DNA of 64,000 nucleotides. It comes from Falsihalocynthiibacter sp042445055. GTDB taxonomy: Bacteria; Pseudomonadota; Alphaproteobacteria; Rhodobacterales; Rhodobacteraceae. Both the position numbers and the translations under genes were made by a program. Under the pieces are notes generated by a model. That model worked only from the letters and a program-made list of their open reading frames with translations. It was not told where the DNA came from and searched no databases. The stretch covers positions 1,302,001-1,366,000 of the forward strand of contig NZ_CP170339.1 of NCBI RefSeq assembly GCF_042445055.1. Direction: 5' to 3'. Each line of letters opens with the position of its first letter. Position 1 is the first letter of the stretch. Positions 24,142 to 32,999 of the stretch are shown here, in pieces.

Positions 24142-26334
24142 TTAGGCAAGATCTGCATTCATGATCTTGGTCCAGACGGCAACGAAGTCCTCTACGAACT
24201 TATCTTGTGCGTCTGACTGGGCATATACCTCGGCAAGTGCGCGAAGCTGCGAGTTCGACCCAAAGATCAAATCAACACGTGTACCCGTCCATTTGACTTT
24301 GCCAGTTGCGCGATCGCGGCCTTCGAAGATGGTTTCGTCCTCGTCCGCTGCACTCCACTCGACACCCATATCCAGAATATTCGTAAAGAAATCAGTGGTT
24401 AGGGCACCTGCGCGGTTGGTTAGAACTCCATGCGATGTGCCTTGGTAGTTCGCACCCAAGCTCCTCATTCCTCCGAGCAGCACAGTCATCTCTGGCGCTG
24501 TCAGCGTCAGAAGCTGTGCCTTATCAACCAGCATCTCTTCGGCAGAAGTCGAGAACTTCCCTTTGGAATAGTTACGGAAACCATCCGCGAGTGGTTCAAG
24601 CGGCTCAAATGCTTCTGCGTCGGTATCTTCTGCCGTCGCATCCATACGGCCAGCAGTGAAGGGCACTGTGATCGTGTGGCCACCATCCTCTGCTGCTTTC
24701 TCGATCGCGGCAGCTCCGCCCAGAACGATAAGGTCGGCAAGCGATACTTTCGTGCCGCCCGAAGCAGAGGCGTTGAACTCGGATTGAATACCTTCGAGTG
24801 TCTTCAGAACCTTCTGAAGCATTTCAGGCTGATTTACTTTCCAATCCTTCTGCGGCGCCAGACGGATGCGCGCGCCGTTTGCGCCCCCGCGTTTGTCCGA
24901 GTCACGGTATGTTGAGGCCGAAGCCCAAGCAGTCGAAACAAGCTCCGCAACGGTCAAATCAGAACCGAGGATTTTAGCCTTGAGCGCTTGGATGTCACCA
25001 TCATCCACCAGCGGATGATCAACCTCTGGAATAGGGTCCTGCCAGATTAGTTTTTCTGACGGAACGTCTTCGCCCAAGTACCGATGACGCGGTCCCATAT
25101 CGCGGTGTGTTAGCTTGTACCAAGCGCGCGCAAAGGCATCCGCGAACTCTTCGGGGTTCTCATGGAAACGCTTTGAGATCGGGCCATAAATCGGGTCCAT
25201 CCGAAGCGCCATGTCGGCGGTCGTCATCATTGTTTTGACGCGCTTGTTTGCGTCCTCTGCTGCAGGGGCAAGGCTCTCTGGTTTTGGATCAACAGGGGCC
25301 CATTGCCACGCGCCTGCGGGGCTTTTCACCAGTTCCCACTCATATCCAAACAGTAGATCGAAGAAGCCGTTATCCCATTGCGTCGGGTTTGCTGTCCATG
25401 CGCCTTCGATTCCGCTACCGATTTGGTCGCCGCCTTTGCCGCTCTTGTAAGAGCTGATCCAGCCAAGTCCCATGTCGGCGATGCCTGCGGCTTCTGGCTC
25501 TGGTCCAACATGGGAGTCCGGTCCAGCGCCGTGCGCCTTACCAAAGGTGTGCCCACCCGCAACAAGCGCCACGGTTTCCTCGTCATTCATCGCCATACGC
25601 GCAAATGTCTCGCGGATGTCGCGACCGGATGCGAGTACATCTGGCTCACCGTTTGGTCCCTCAGGGTTTACGTAAATAAGCCCCATTTGAACCGCAGCGA
25701 GTGGTTTTTCCAATTCGCGATCACCACTATAGCGTTTGTCACCAAGCCACTCGGCCTCGGCACCCCAATAGATGTCTTGCTCTGGCTCCCAGATATCCTC
25801 GCGTCCACCAGCAAAGCCGAATGTCTTGCCGCCCATAGACTCAATCGCGCAGTTTCCTGTGAGGATAAACAAATCCGCCCATGAAATCTGGTTGCCGTAT
25901 TTTTGTTTGATGGGCCACAAGAGGCGACGTGCCTTGTCGAGATTCACGTTATCTGGCCAGCTATTGAGCGGGGCAAAGCGTTGCGATCCTGTCGAGCTAC
26001 CACCGCGACCGTCAGCGGTACGATATGTTCCCGCGCTGTGCCATGCCATGCGAATGAACATCGGGCCATAGTGCCCGTAATCTGCTGGCCACCAGTCCTG
26101 ACTGTCAGTCATAAGGTCGTACAGGTCTTGTTTCAGGGCCTTGAGGTCCAGCTTTGCAAATTCCTTGGCATAGTCGAACGACTTCGCCATCGGCGAAGAT
26201 TTCTGCGATTGCTGGTGAAGAATGTTCAGGTTGAGCTGGTTCGGCCACCAATCCCGATTGGAGCGCTCGCCCAAGCGCGCGGCGCCATGTGGGAAGGGGC
26301 ATTTCCCTGCGGATGAAGTGTCGTTTCCGTCCAT
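24142..26334 (-). CDS. katG: Catalase-peroxidase
   Basis: 730-aa haem enzyme that removes hydrogen peroxide. Two tandem peroxidase-like domains are visible, the first catalytic. Distal residues R95, W98 and H99 (RMAWHSAGTYR), the Trp-Tyr-Met adduct W98-Y221-M247 (GLIYVNPEGP; RMAMNDEE) and proximal ligand H262 (GGHTFGKAHG) are all present. The N-terminal AGKCPFPHG segment is also typical. Divergent from an oxyR gene with 123 bp between them, the standard arrangement for OxyR-activated katG. Confidence 0.97.
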   Translation of the reverse strand: MDGNDTSSAGKCPFPHGAARLGERSNRDWWPNQLNLNILHQQSQKSSPMAKSFDYAKEFAKLDLKALKQDLYDLMTDSQDWWPADYGHYGPMFIRMAWHSAGTYRTADGRGGSSTGSQRFAPLNSWPDNVNLDKARRLLWPIKQKYGNQISWADLFILTGNCAIESMGGKTFGFAGGREDIWEPEQDIYWGAEAEWLGDKRYSGDRELEKPLAAVQMGLIYVNPEGPNGEPDVLASGRDIRETFARMAMNDEETVALVAGGHTFGKAHGAGPDSHVGPEPEAAGIADMGLGWISSYKSGKGGDQIGSGIEGAWTANPTQWDNGFFDLLFGYEWELVKSPAGAWQWAPVDPKPESLAPAAEDANKRVKTMMTTADMALRMDPIYGPISKRFHENPEEFADAFARAWYKLTHRDMGPRHRYLGEDVPSEKLIWQDPIPEVDHPLVDDGDIQALKAKILGSDLTVAELVSTAWASASTYRDSDKRGGANGARIRLAPQKDWKVNQPEMLQKVLKTLEGIQSEFNASASGGTKVSLADLIVLGGAAAIEKAAEDGGHTITVPFTAGRMDATAEDTDAEAFEPLEPLADGFRNYSKGKFSTSAEEMLVDKAQLLTLTAPEMTVLLGGMRSLGANYQGTSHGVLTNRAGALTTDFFTNILDMGVEWSAADEDETIFEGRDRATGKVKWTGTRVDLIFGSNSQLRALAEVYAQSDAQDKFVEDFVAVWTKIMNADLA

Positions 26335-26457
26335 TTTCGTCTCCTATGATAATATTTTGGATGGCGCGGCCATTTCCAATTTGTCTTGTGAGTAGATTAG
26401 CGCAGTCAAAGAGTAAGTAAAAATTGCAATTTCTGATCGAAAGAATAGGCTGAGATT

Positions 26458-27372
26458 ATGATACATTTTACAATCAGACAACTTCGCTATTTCGAAGCAC
26501 TGGCGGAATTTGGCCATTTCGGACGAGCCGCGCAGGCCTGTTCTATCTCGCAGCCAGCATTATCCATGCAGATCAAAGAGCTGGAAGAGTCTCTCGGAAT
26601 TGCGTTGTTCGAACGTCAGGCGCGGCAGGTGCAGCTGACGGGGTTTGGGCATGAGTTCGCTTTACGTGTTAGCACGATTCTAAGGTCGGTTGATGATCTT
26701 GCGGATTTGGCGCGCGCGTCCCGTGAAAAGCTCGTCGGGCGCTTGCGCATCGGGATTATCCCTACGGTTGCGCCCTATTTGCTTCCTTTGATCATTCGGA
26801 GTCTGGCGCGCGAGTATCCTGACCTTGACGTGCAAGTTCGCGAAACAGTGACGCCTAACCTTATCCAAGGGTTAAATGACGGTCGCTTGGATTTGGCGAT
26901 TGCCGCCCTGCCTGTTTCGGAATCTTCGCTGACTGAAGTGGAGCTAATTGAAGAGGAGTTTATGCTCGTTCGGCCACGCCATGATGCCAATGAACCCATC
27001 CCAGATCGCAAAGCGCTTCGGGAAATGCGGCTGCTATTGCTTGAAGAGGGACATTGTTTCCGCGATCAGGCGCTCTCTTTCTGTAATTTCCAGTCAGGAA
27101 AACCGCGCGAGATGCTTGAGGGCAGTTCGCTGTCCACGCTGGTACAGATGGTCGGAAGCGGCCTTGGCGTGACGCTTATTCCAGAAATGGCTGTGGACGT
27201 AGACGCGCGCTCGGCCCCCGTCTCAGTAACGCGCTTCCCAGAGCCGCAACCGACAAGGCGCATCGGGATGGTTTGGCGTAAATCCAGCCCGCTGGAAAAA
27301 CAGTTGGTGGATGTGTCCGAAGTGGTTCGTAACGCGGCGAACTTGCTTCGTGAAAGGCGCGCGGTTGTTTGA
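26458..27372 (+). CDS. oxyR: Hydrogen-peroxide-sensing LysR regulator OxyR
   Basis: 304-aa LysR protein. N-terminal helix-turn-helix: IRQLRYFEALAEFGHFGRAAQACSISQPALSMQIK. The two redox cysteines that form the activating disulfide are present as C200 and C209 in LLEEGHCFRDQALSFC, matching E. coli C199 and C208. Divergent from katG, which it should activate under peroxide stress. I could not place a convincing OxyR tetra-site in the intergenic DNA by eye. Confidence 0.95.
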   Translation: MIHFTIRQLRYFEALAEFGHFGRAAQACSISQPALSMQIKELEESLGIALFERQARQVQLTGFGHEFALRVSTILRSVDDLADLARASREKLVGRLRIGIIPTVAPYLLPLIIRSLAREYPDLDVQVRETVTPNLIQGLNDGRLDLAIAALPVSESSLTEVELIEEEFMLVRPRHDANEPIPDRKALREMRLLLLEEGHCFRDQALSFCNFQSGKPREMLEGSSLSTLVQMVGSGLGVTLIPEMAVDVDARSAPVSVTRFPEPQPTRRIGMVWRKSSPLEKQLVDVSEVVRNAANLLRERRAVV

Positions 27373-27389
27373 GCAGTAACGCGTAATGA

Positions 27390-27420
27390 CAAAGCGGCCC
27401 GCGTTAACGGGGCCGCTTTG
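27390..27420 (+). terminator. Terminator after oxyR
   Basis: 11-bp stem (CAAAGCGGCCC / GGGCCGCTTTG) with a 9-nt loop, 17 bp after the oxyR stop, followed by GTTTATG. The A/T-rich base of the stem and the T-rich flank fit an intrinsic terminator. Confidence 0.65.
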
Positions 27421-27428
27421 GTTTATGC

Positions 27429-27461
27429 GGCGGCCATTGGCCCATCAAAGATGTGGCCGCC
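27429..27461 (-). terminator. Hairpin after rhaI
   Basis: 8-bp stem (GGCGGCCA / TGGCCGCC) lying 11 bp past the rhaI stop on the minus strand and directly before the oxyR terminator. It has no strong T run and may work together with the adjacent hairpin. Confidence 0.4.
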
Positions 27462-27472
27462 TGCATTTCGTA

Positions 27473-28747
27473 TCAGACGATCCCACCACCAAGGCCACTG
27501 ACCTTTGGGCGTTCCTCGCCAACTTTGGCGCGATATCCCGAGGCGCGATAGGTGGCGATTGGATCAATCGCACCACCGTTTTCAAGACGCGCCATTGCAA
27601 GGATCGGCTCTACATCTGTACGGAACCCCGCCTTGAGCGTATTTGACGCCATAAGTGCATCGTTCGTGTCCTGATATCCCGCAAGCGCGTCGCGATCCAC
27701 GATCAACGCTTGAGCATAGGCGCGCTGCACTTCCATCGCGCTTTGCATAAGGCTCTCGATTGGGTCGGTCACGTTGTGGCTTTGATCGAGCATATGCATC
27801 GGATCAAACCCTTCGACACCTTCAGCCTCGACCAATTCGTTGAACACAAGGAACAAGCGATACGGATCAATAGAGGCCGTGTCCAAATCATCGTCGCCGT
27901 ACTTGCTATCGTTGAAGTGAAAGCCACCGAGCTTGCCGAACTGGATGAGGCGCGAAACGATCATCTCGATGTTTACGTTCGGCGCGTGATGACCGAGGTC
28001 CACCAAACACTGCGCTTTGTCGCCCAACTCTTTGGCGATCATATAGTTGGTGCCCCAGTCCTGAACCACCGTTGAGTAAAAAGCGGGTTCGAAGATCTTG
28101 TGCTCGGTCAGGAGCTTCCAGTCGCCCGGAATCTTTGAGTAAATCGTGCGCGCAGAGTCGAGGTAGCGATCGAACTGCTTGGCGAAATTGCTTTGACCGG
28201 GGAAGTTCGAGCCATCGCCGACCCAGATCGTCAGCGCCTTGGAGCCGATTTTCTGGCCAAGCTCGATACATTCAAGGTTATGCTCAATCGCCTGAGTACG
28301 CGTCGCGGCATCAACATGAGAGAGCGACCCATACTTATAGCTGTGCGTTTGGTCCTCTTGATCCTGAAACGTGTTTGAGTTCATCGCATCAAACGTGAGG
28401 CCCACTTCTTGGGCCTTTGCGTTTAGGTCCTCGGGGCTTTGTTTGTCCCATGGAATATGAAGCGAAACGCTCGGAGTGGCGCGGGTAAGGGCCTGAATGA
28501 CACCGCAATCGTCCATCTTGTCAAAGATATGCCGTGGTTCGCCAATTCCGGGAAAACGAGCAAAACGCGTTCCGCCCGTGCCCACGCCCCAACTTGGGAC
28601 CGCAATGCCATAGCGCGCAACGCGTGCCTTGATACCCTCAATATCAATGCCGCGGCGCGAGAGGTGCTCTCCTAGTGCATCATAGTCGGCGCGTAGTTTC
28701 TCTTGTTCCGTCGCGTTGTTCTGCGCGATTGTATCTGCTGAGATCAT
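27473..28747 (-). CDS. rhaI: L-rhamnose isomerase (RhaI type)
   Basis: 424-aa isomerase converting L-rhamnose to L-rhamnulose, of the Pseudomonas stutzeri/rhizobial RhaI type rather than E. coli RhaA. Visible: IAVPSWGVGTGGTRFARFPG, SVSLHIPWDK, TIWVGDGSNFPGQ, TEHKIFEPAFYSTVVQDWGT and the metal-site region QCLVDLGHHAPNVNIE and FHFNDSKYGDDDLDT. A strong AGGAGG site precedes ATG 28747. Co-directional with rhaD, 53 bp downstream of it, so the two form one operon. Confidence 0.94.
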   Translation of the reverse strand: MISADTIAQNNATEQEKLRADYDALGEHLSRRGIDIEGIKARVARYGIAVPSWGVGTGGTRFARFPGIGEPRHIFDKMDDCGVIQALTRATPSVSLHIPWDKQSPEDLNAKAQEVGLTFDAMNSNTFQDQEDQTHSYKYGSLSHVDAATRTQAIEHNLECIELGQKIGSKALTIWVGDGSNFPGQSNFAKQFDRYLDSARTIYSKIPGDWKLLTEHKIFEPAFYSTVVQDWGTNYMIAKELGDKAQCLVDLGHHAPNVNIEMIVSRLIQFGKLGGFHFNDSKYGDDDLDTASIDPYRLFLVFNELVEAEGVEGFDPMHMLDQSHNVTDPIESLMQSAMEVQRAYAQALIVDRDALAGYQDTNDALMASNTLKAGFRTDVEPILAMARLENGGAIDPIATYRASGYRAKVGEERPKVSGLGGGIV

Positions 28748-28772
28748 GAACGATCCTCCTTGCGTTCAAGCG

Positions 28773-28795
28773 GGCTCGACGCGTGGCCGAGCCCA
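28773..28795 (-). promoter_or_regulatory. Intercistronic hairpin between rhaD and rhaI
   Basis: 7-bp stem (GGGCTCG / CGAGCCC) with a 9-nt loop in the 53-bp gap. No T run; possibly an mRNA-stability element. Confidence 0.35.
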
Positions 28796-28800
28796 AATAT

Positions 28801-30903
28801 TTAGCGTGTGAATGCCTGAACATTCCCTGCGTCAACGTTGATGATATTGCCCGTCGATTTGGACGAGTTCTCAGACGCAAAGAAATACGCCGCCTCTGCA
28901 ATATCCGTCGGCAACACTGACCGCTTGAGCATCGAGCGCTGACGATAGTGCTCCTCTAGACCCTCTTTGTCCTTGCCGTATGTCGCGGCACGTTCCTTGA
29001 GCCAGTCACCTGACCAGATTTTGGACCCTTGAAGAACAGCGTCAGGGTTAACGACGTTCACGCGGATGCCTGCTTCTGCACCTTCCAGCGCCAAGCAGCG
29101 TGCAAGGTGAATCTCGGACGCTTTTGCGGTGCAATAGGCCGCTGCATTCGGTGATGCTGCAAGGCCGTTTTTGGAGGCGATGAACACGATGCTGCCGCCG
29201 ATGTCCTGCTTGCGCAAAACCTTGAACGCTTCGCGGCTCACAAGGAAATACCCCGTCGAGAGGATGGACATGTTCTTGTCCCACAACGCGAGCGTGGTCT
29301 CTTCGATTGGCGCCGAAGAGGCGATACCAGCATTTGAAACAAGGATATCAACCCCGCCAAACTCAACCGCAGTTTGGGCAAAGGCTGCCTGAACCGCGGC
29401 TTCGTCGGTCACGTCCATCACAACACCACGCACGACATCTTTGGAGTATTTGTCGGCGAGAGCTGCTTTGGTTTCGTTCAATGAATCTTCTGCGATATCT
29501 GCCAGAACAACACATGCGCCCTCGGCAAGGTAACGATCGGCTGTCGCGGCGCCGATCCCACCAGCGCCACCTGTCACGAATGCTACGCGGCCCGCGAGGG
29601 ATTTTGGCTTGGGCATCCGCTGTAGTTTGGCTTCTTCGAGGAGCCAGTATTCGATGTCGAACGCTTCTTGCTCTGGTAGGCCACAGTATTCGCTAACCGA
29701 AGAGGAGCCGCGCATCACGTTGATTGCGTTTACATAAAATTCACCGGAAATGCGCGCGGTCGCTTTGTCCTTGGCGAAGGTCAGCATCCCAACGCCTGGG
29801 ATCAAATAAACAACGGCATTCGGGTCGCGAAGCGCGGGGCTGTCGCTATGTTTGCAGCGTTCGTAATATGCGCTGTAATCCTCGCGGTAATCCGCGATCG
29901 CCTTTTCCAAACCTTCGAGTGTCGCGTCTACGTCCGGCTTGGCAGGGTCGAAATCAATCACGAGCGGGCGAATCTTTGTGCGCAGGAAGTGGTCGGGGCA
30001 GGAAGTCCCGAGGGCCGCGAGGGGCTCCATATTCTTGCTGTTCACAAATTCCAGAACCGCGTCGGAATCGTCAAAGTTACCGACCATGTGCTGCTGACCC
30101 GAGATCATCCCGCGAATGGCTGGCATCAACGCGGCTGCAACGGCATCGCGCTCTGACTGTGGAAGTGAGGTGTGCTTTGCGCCGCCGAAAGCGGGGATGT
30201 CTTTGGTTTCTTCTGCGAACCAGTCCATCGCTTTCTGGATGATTTCAAGCGTCAAATCATAACAGGCGCGCGCATCGTCATCCCATGTAAACAGTCCGTG
30301 GGACTCAAGAACAACGCCTTTTGCGTTGGGGTTATCAAGACAGAATTTCTCAAGCCACAGGCCAAGCTCATAACCGGGTTTCTTCCAAGGAAGCCAGCCG
30401 ATGTCATCGCCAAAAATCTTTTGAGTCAACTCACGCGAGTTCTTGGAGGCCGCAATCGCAATGATTGCGTCTGGATGCATGTGGTCAACGTGCTTGCGCG
30501 GAACATACGCATGAAGCGGAGTGTCGATAGAAGCCGCGCGCGGGTTGAGATTGAATGTGCAATGGGGCAGGTGGCCGACCATTTCATCCTCATACTCGAC
30601 CCCGCGATAGATGCTTTTCAGCGCACGCAGCTTGTCCATGTACAGCGTGGCGAATCCGTCCATCTTGATCGAGCCAACATCGCCGCCAGAACCTTTTACC
30701 CACAGAACTTCGACTTCTTCACCTGTGAGAGGATCTTTTTCCATGACTTTGGCAGAGGTGTTGCCGCCACCATAGTTGGTAATCCGTTTGTCAGAACCAA
30801 GCAAATTCGAGCGATATAGCAAGAGCTCCGACTGGCTCATTCCCTTCGCGGTATCCTCCTCCCAAGCATTTACGAGCTTGGGCGCGTCAGCAGGTTTTAG
30901 CAT
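28801..30903 (-). CDS. rhaD: Bifunctional rhamnulose-1-phosphate aldolase / lactaldehyde dehydrogenase
   Basis: 700-aa fusion. Residues 1 to about 420 form a zinc-dependent class II aldolase (NYGGGNTSAKVME, PRAASIDTPLHAYVPRKHVDHMHPDAI with metal histidines, LESHGLFTWDD). Residues from about 430 form a short-chain dehydrogenase (GRVAFVTGGAGGIGAATADRY, SNAGIASSAPIEE, AAYCTAKASEIHLAR). It splits L-rhamnulose 1-phosphate into dihydroxyacetone phosphate and L-lactaldehyde and probably oxidises the lactaldehyde. This fused form is typical of rhizobial and other alphaproteobacterial rhamnose loci. GGGAGG precedes ATG 30903. Divergent from rhaR and the transport operon. Confidence 0.95.
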   Translation of the reverse strand: MLKPADAPKLVNAWEEDTAKGMSQSELLLYRSNLLGSDKRITNYGGGNTSAKVMEKDPLTGEEVEVLWVKGSGGDVGSIKMDGFATLYMDKLRALKSIYRGVEYEDEMVGHLPHCTFNLNPRAASIDTPLHAYVPRKHVDHMHPDAIIAIAASKNSRELTQKIFGDDIGWLPWKKPGYELGLWLEKFCLDNPNAKGVVLESHGLFTWDDDARACYDLTLEIIQKAMDWFAEETKDIPAFGGAKHTSLPQSERDAVAAALMPAIRGMISGQQHMVGNFDDSDAVLEFVNSKNMEPLAALGTSCPDHFLRTKIRPLVIDFDPAKPDVDATLEGLEKAIADYREDYSAYYERCKHSDSPALRDPNAVVYLIPGVGMLTFAKDKATARISGEFYVNAINVMRGSSSVSEYCGLPEQEAFDIEYWLLEEAKLQRMPKPKSLAGRVAFVTGGAGGIGAATADRYLAEGACVVLADIAEDSLNETKAALADKYSKDVVRGVVMDVTDEAAVQAAFAQTAVEFGGVDILVSNAGIASSAPIEETTLALWDKNMSILSTGYFLVSREAFKVLRKQDIGGSIVFIASKNGLAASPNAAAYCTAKASEIHLARCLALEGAEAGIRVNVVNPDAVLQGSKIWSGDWLKERAATYGKDKEGLEEHYRQRSMLKRSVLPTDIAEAAYFFASENSSKSTGNIINVDAGNVQAFTR

Positions 30904-30935
30904 CTGTTTCCTCCCGATAAAAATCGGCTATCTGT

Positions 30936-31056
30936 GATTGAAATCACGTAAACAATGAGCGGAGTGCGGCGTTATGTCAATCAGAAACAATCATGATCGG
31001 TCAATAATGGTGAATATATGATTGGTTATGACAAAATATTGTTGACAATGAGCGGA
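30936..31056. promoter_or_regulatory. rha divergent control region with 12-bp direct repeat
   Basis: ACAATGAGCGGA occurs twice in the same orientation, at 30952-30963 and 31045-31056, flanking the centre of the 187-bp gap between rhaD and rhaR. TGATTGAAATCA at 30936-30947 is an additional partial palindrome, and TTGACA at 31043-31048 could be a -35 element. These are candidate sites for the DeoR-type RhaR. Confidence 0.5.
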
Positions 31057-31090
31057 AGTGACCGCAATCTTCTGGCCAAGGGAGGACGAA

Positions 31091-31894
31091 ATGCACGAAT
31101 CTGAGCGCCATCGCATCATATTGTCAGCGGTACAGGATCGACCTGTGGTGACTGTGCTCGATATCTGTCAACTGACAGGTGCGTCCGAGGCGACCATTCG
31201 CCGTGATATTGCCTCTCTCCATATGCAGAAGAAGCTTCGCCGTGTGCGTGGTGGGGCCGAATCTATCAACCCGCCGCAATTCGTCGGGCTTGCGGGGCGA
31301 CCGTTTTCGATCAACGAAACAAGGTTTGTTCCACAAAAGCAGGCCATCGCGCGCGCAGCAGCAGAGATGTGCGAAGAGGGCGATCCCATCATCATCAATG
31401 GCGGGACAACCACGTTCCAGATGGTGCACCCGCTCGCAACGCGGCACCTTCAGGTGTTCACCAATTCATTTCCGATTGCAGAACACCTTCTTAAGAACTC
31501 CAAGAACACGATCATGCTGTCGGGTGGCGCGATTTATCGCGAGCAGAACATTATCCTGTCGCCGTTTGATAACGACGTGACACGTAATTTCTATGCGCGG
31601 CGCATGTTTATGGGGGCGCAGGGTATCGGCCCGCTTGGCTTGATGGAAGCGGACCCGCTCTTGATACAGGCAGAGCAAAAACTGATCGGACAGGCGGATG
31701 AGTTAGTCGTTTTGGCCGATAGTTCCAAGTTCAAGAACCGATCCAGCCTCGTGCTGTGCCCGCTGACCAAGATTCACACCGTCATTACCGATGAGCGGAT
31801 TTCAGACAAGGATGCATCCATGCTCGAAGCAGCGGATGTAAAACTCGTGGTGGCCCCCAATACGGCCACAAAACAAGAAAGCTCGGCATCATAA
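31091..31894 (+). CDS. rhaR: DeoR-family regulator of rhamnose genes
   Basis: 267-aa DeoR protein. N-terminal helix-turn-helix: ESERHRIILSAVQDRPVVTVLDICQLTGASEATIRRDIASL; C-terminal sugar-phosphate-binding domain with GDPIIINGGTTTFQMV and LVVLADSSKFKNRSSLV. Start is ATG 31091 with AAGGGAGGACG just upstream; the frame extends to 31058 without a ribosome site. First gene before rhaS, as in Rhizobium, where RhaR negatively regulates both divergent rha transcripts. Confidence 0.93.
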   Translation: MHESERHRIILSAVQDRPVVTVLDICQLTGASEATIRRDIASLHMQKKLRRVRGGAESINPPQFVGLAGRPFSINETRFVPQKQAIARAAAEMCEEGDPIIINGGTTTFQMVHPLATRHLQVFTNSFPIAEHLLKNSKNTIMLSGGAIYREQNIILSPFDNDVTRNFYARRMFMGAQGIGPLGLMEADPLLIQAEQKLIGQADELVVLADSSKFKNRSSLVLCPLTKIHTVITDERISDKDASMLEAADVKLVVAPNTATKQESSAS

Positions 31895-31939
31895 CAAAAT
31901 AACTGGATGTCGGGAAAATTACTCAGTGGAGGAGAAAAC

Positions 31940-32932
31940 ATGAGTATTCTAAAGAAGGCACTAACGTCTGTTGCTGTTGCGGCCATGTTCACGGCATCCG
32001 CGGCTCAGGCCGAAGATACGCGCATCGCACTTGTTGTTAAGGCGCTCGGGATTGGTTTCTTTGAGGCGGCCGCAAAGGGCGCAGAAGAAGCTGCGGCCGA
32101 GCTTGGTGACGTAGAGATCATCTATACTGGTCCAACCGACACAACTGCCGAAGGGCAAATCGAAGTCATCAACGCGCTGATTGCTCAGCAAGTTGACGCG
32201 ATTGCTGTTTCTTCGAACGATACAGACGCGCTCGTACCTGTGCTCAAGAAAGCAATGCAGCGCGGCATCACCGTCATCAGCTGGGATTCCGGCGTAGCCC
32301 CCGAAGGGCGCGAGCTTCACCTGAACCCATCGTCCAACCCATTGATTGGGAACATGATTGTTAAGTTGGCGGCAGATCACCTTCCTGACGGTGGTGATGT
32401 GGCTGTACTCTCTGCGACAACAACTTCGACAAACCAGAACATCTGGATCGAAGAGATGAACAAAGTTCTGCCGAACTACGAAGGCATCAATGTTGTAGGA
32501 ACAGTCTATGGTGACGACCTCGCGGACAAATCCTATCGCGAAGCCAATGGCCTGATGCAAACATATCCCGACCTCAAGGCAATCATTGCGCCGACATCCG
32601 TTGGTATCGTTGCGGCGGCGCAGGCTGTTGCTGATGCGGGCAAGATCGGTGAAGTGAACGTAACTGGCCTTGGACTTCCGTCCGAAATGGCTGGTGCGAT
32701 CGAAAGCGGTGCGTCCAAGTCTTTTGCGATCTGGAACCCGATTGACCTCGGCTACTCTGCAACAATGCTGGCTTACAACCTTGCAACAGACAAAGCAGAA
32801 GCAGCGCCGAATGCGGAAATTCCAATGGGTCGCATGGGTACTTTGACGCTGGATGAAAACAACGAGGGCGCTATGGCGGACCCGTTTGTTTACGATGCGT
32901 CCAACATCGCCGACTTTAAAGACATCTTCTAA
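31940..32932 (+). CDS. rhaS: Rhamnose ABC transporter substrate-binding protein
   Basis: 330-aa periplasmic binding protein of the CUT2 sugar family. Signal peptide: ILKKALTSVAVAAMFTAS with cleavage after AQA. Ribose/galactose-binding-protein fold segments: ALIAQQVDAIAVSSNDTDAL, GITVISWDSGV, MAGAIESGASKSFAIWNP. Start is ATG 31940 (GGAGGAG upstream). Followed by a hairpin and then rhaT, rhaP and rhaQ. L-rhamnose is assigned from synteny with the rhizobial rhaRSTPQUK operon. Confidence 0.93.
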   Translation: MSILKKALTSVAVAAMFTASAAQAEDTRIALVVKALGIGFFEAAAKGAEEAAAELGDVEIIYTGPTDTTAEGQIEVINALIAQQVDAIAVSSNDTDALVPVLKKAMQRGITVISWDSGVAPEGRELHLNPSSNPLIGNMIVKLAADHLPDGGDVAVLSATTTSTNQNIWIEEMNKVLPNYEGINVVGTVYGDDLADKSYREANGLMQTYPDLKAIIAPTSVGIVAAAQAVADAGKIGEVNVTGLGLPSEMAGAIESGASKSFAIWNPIDLGYSATMLAYNLATDKAEAAPNAEIPMGRMGTLTLDENNEGAMADPFVYDASNIADFKDIF

Positions 32933-32945
32933 AGTCGCACTTCTT

Positions 32946-32970
32946 GCCCTGACGCGCTCCCCGTCAGGGC
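32946..32970 (+). promoter_or_regulatory. Intercistronic hairpin between rhaS and rhaT
   Basis: Perfect 9-bp stem (GCCCTGACG / CGTCAGGGC) with a 7-nt loop, 13 bp after the rhaS stop. The flank ATCCTTATTCC is only mildly T-rich, so partial termination or 3'-end protection of rhaS mRNA is likely. Confidence 0.6.
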
Positions 32971-32999
32971 ATCCTTATTCCTAAAATTACGGACTTCGC

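Noticed and set aside
25378..25884. 168-codon plus-strand frame
   Set aside because: Antisense to katG, with no family features.
26335..26457. OxyR binding site in the katG-oxyR gap
   Set aside because: I saw only scattered GAT/ATC and ATAG-like pieces, not four properly spaced half-sites.
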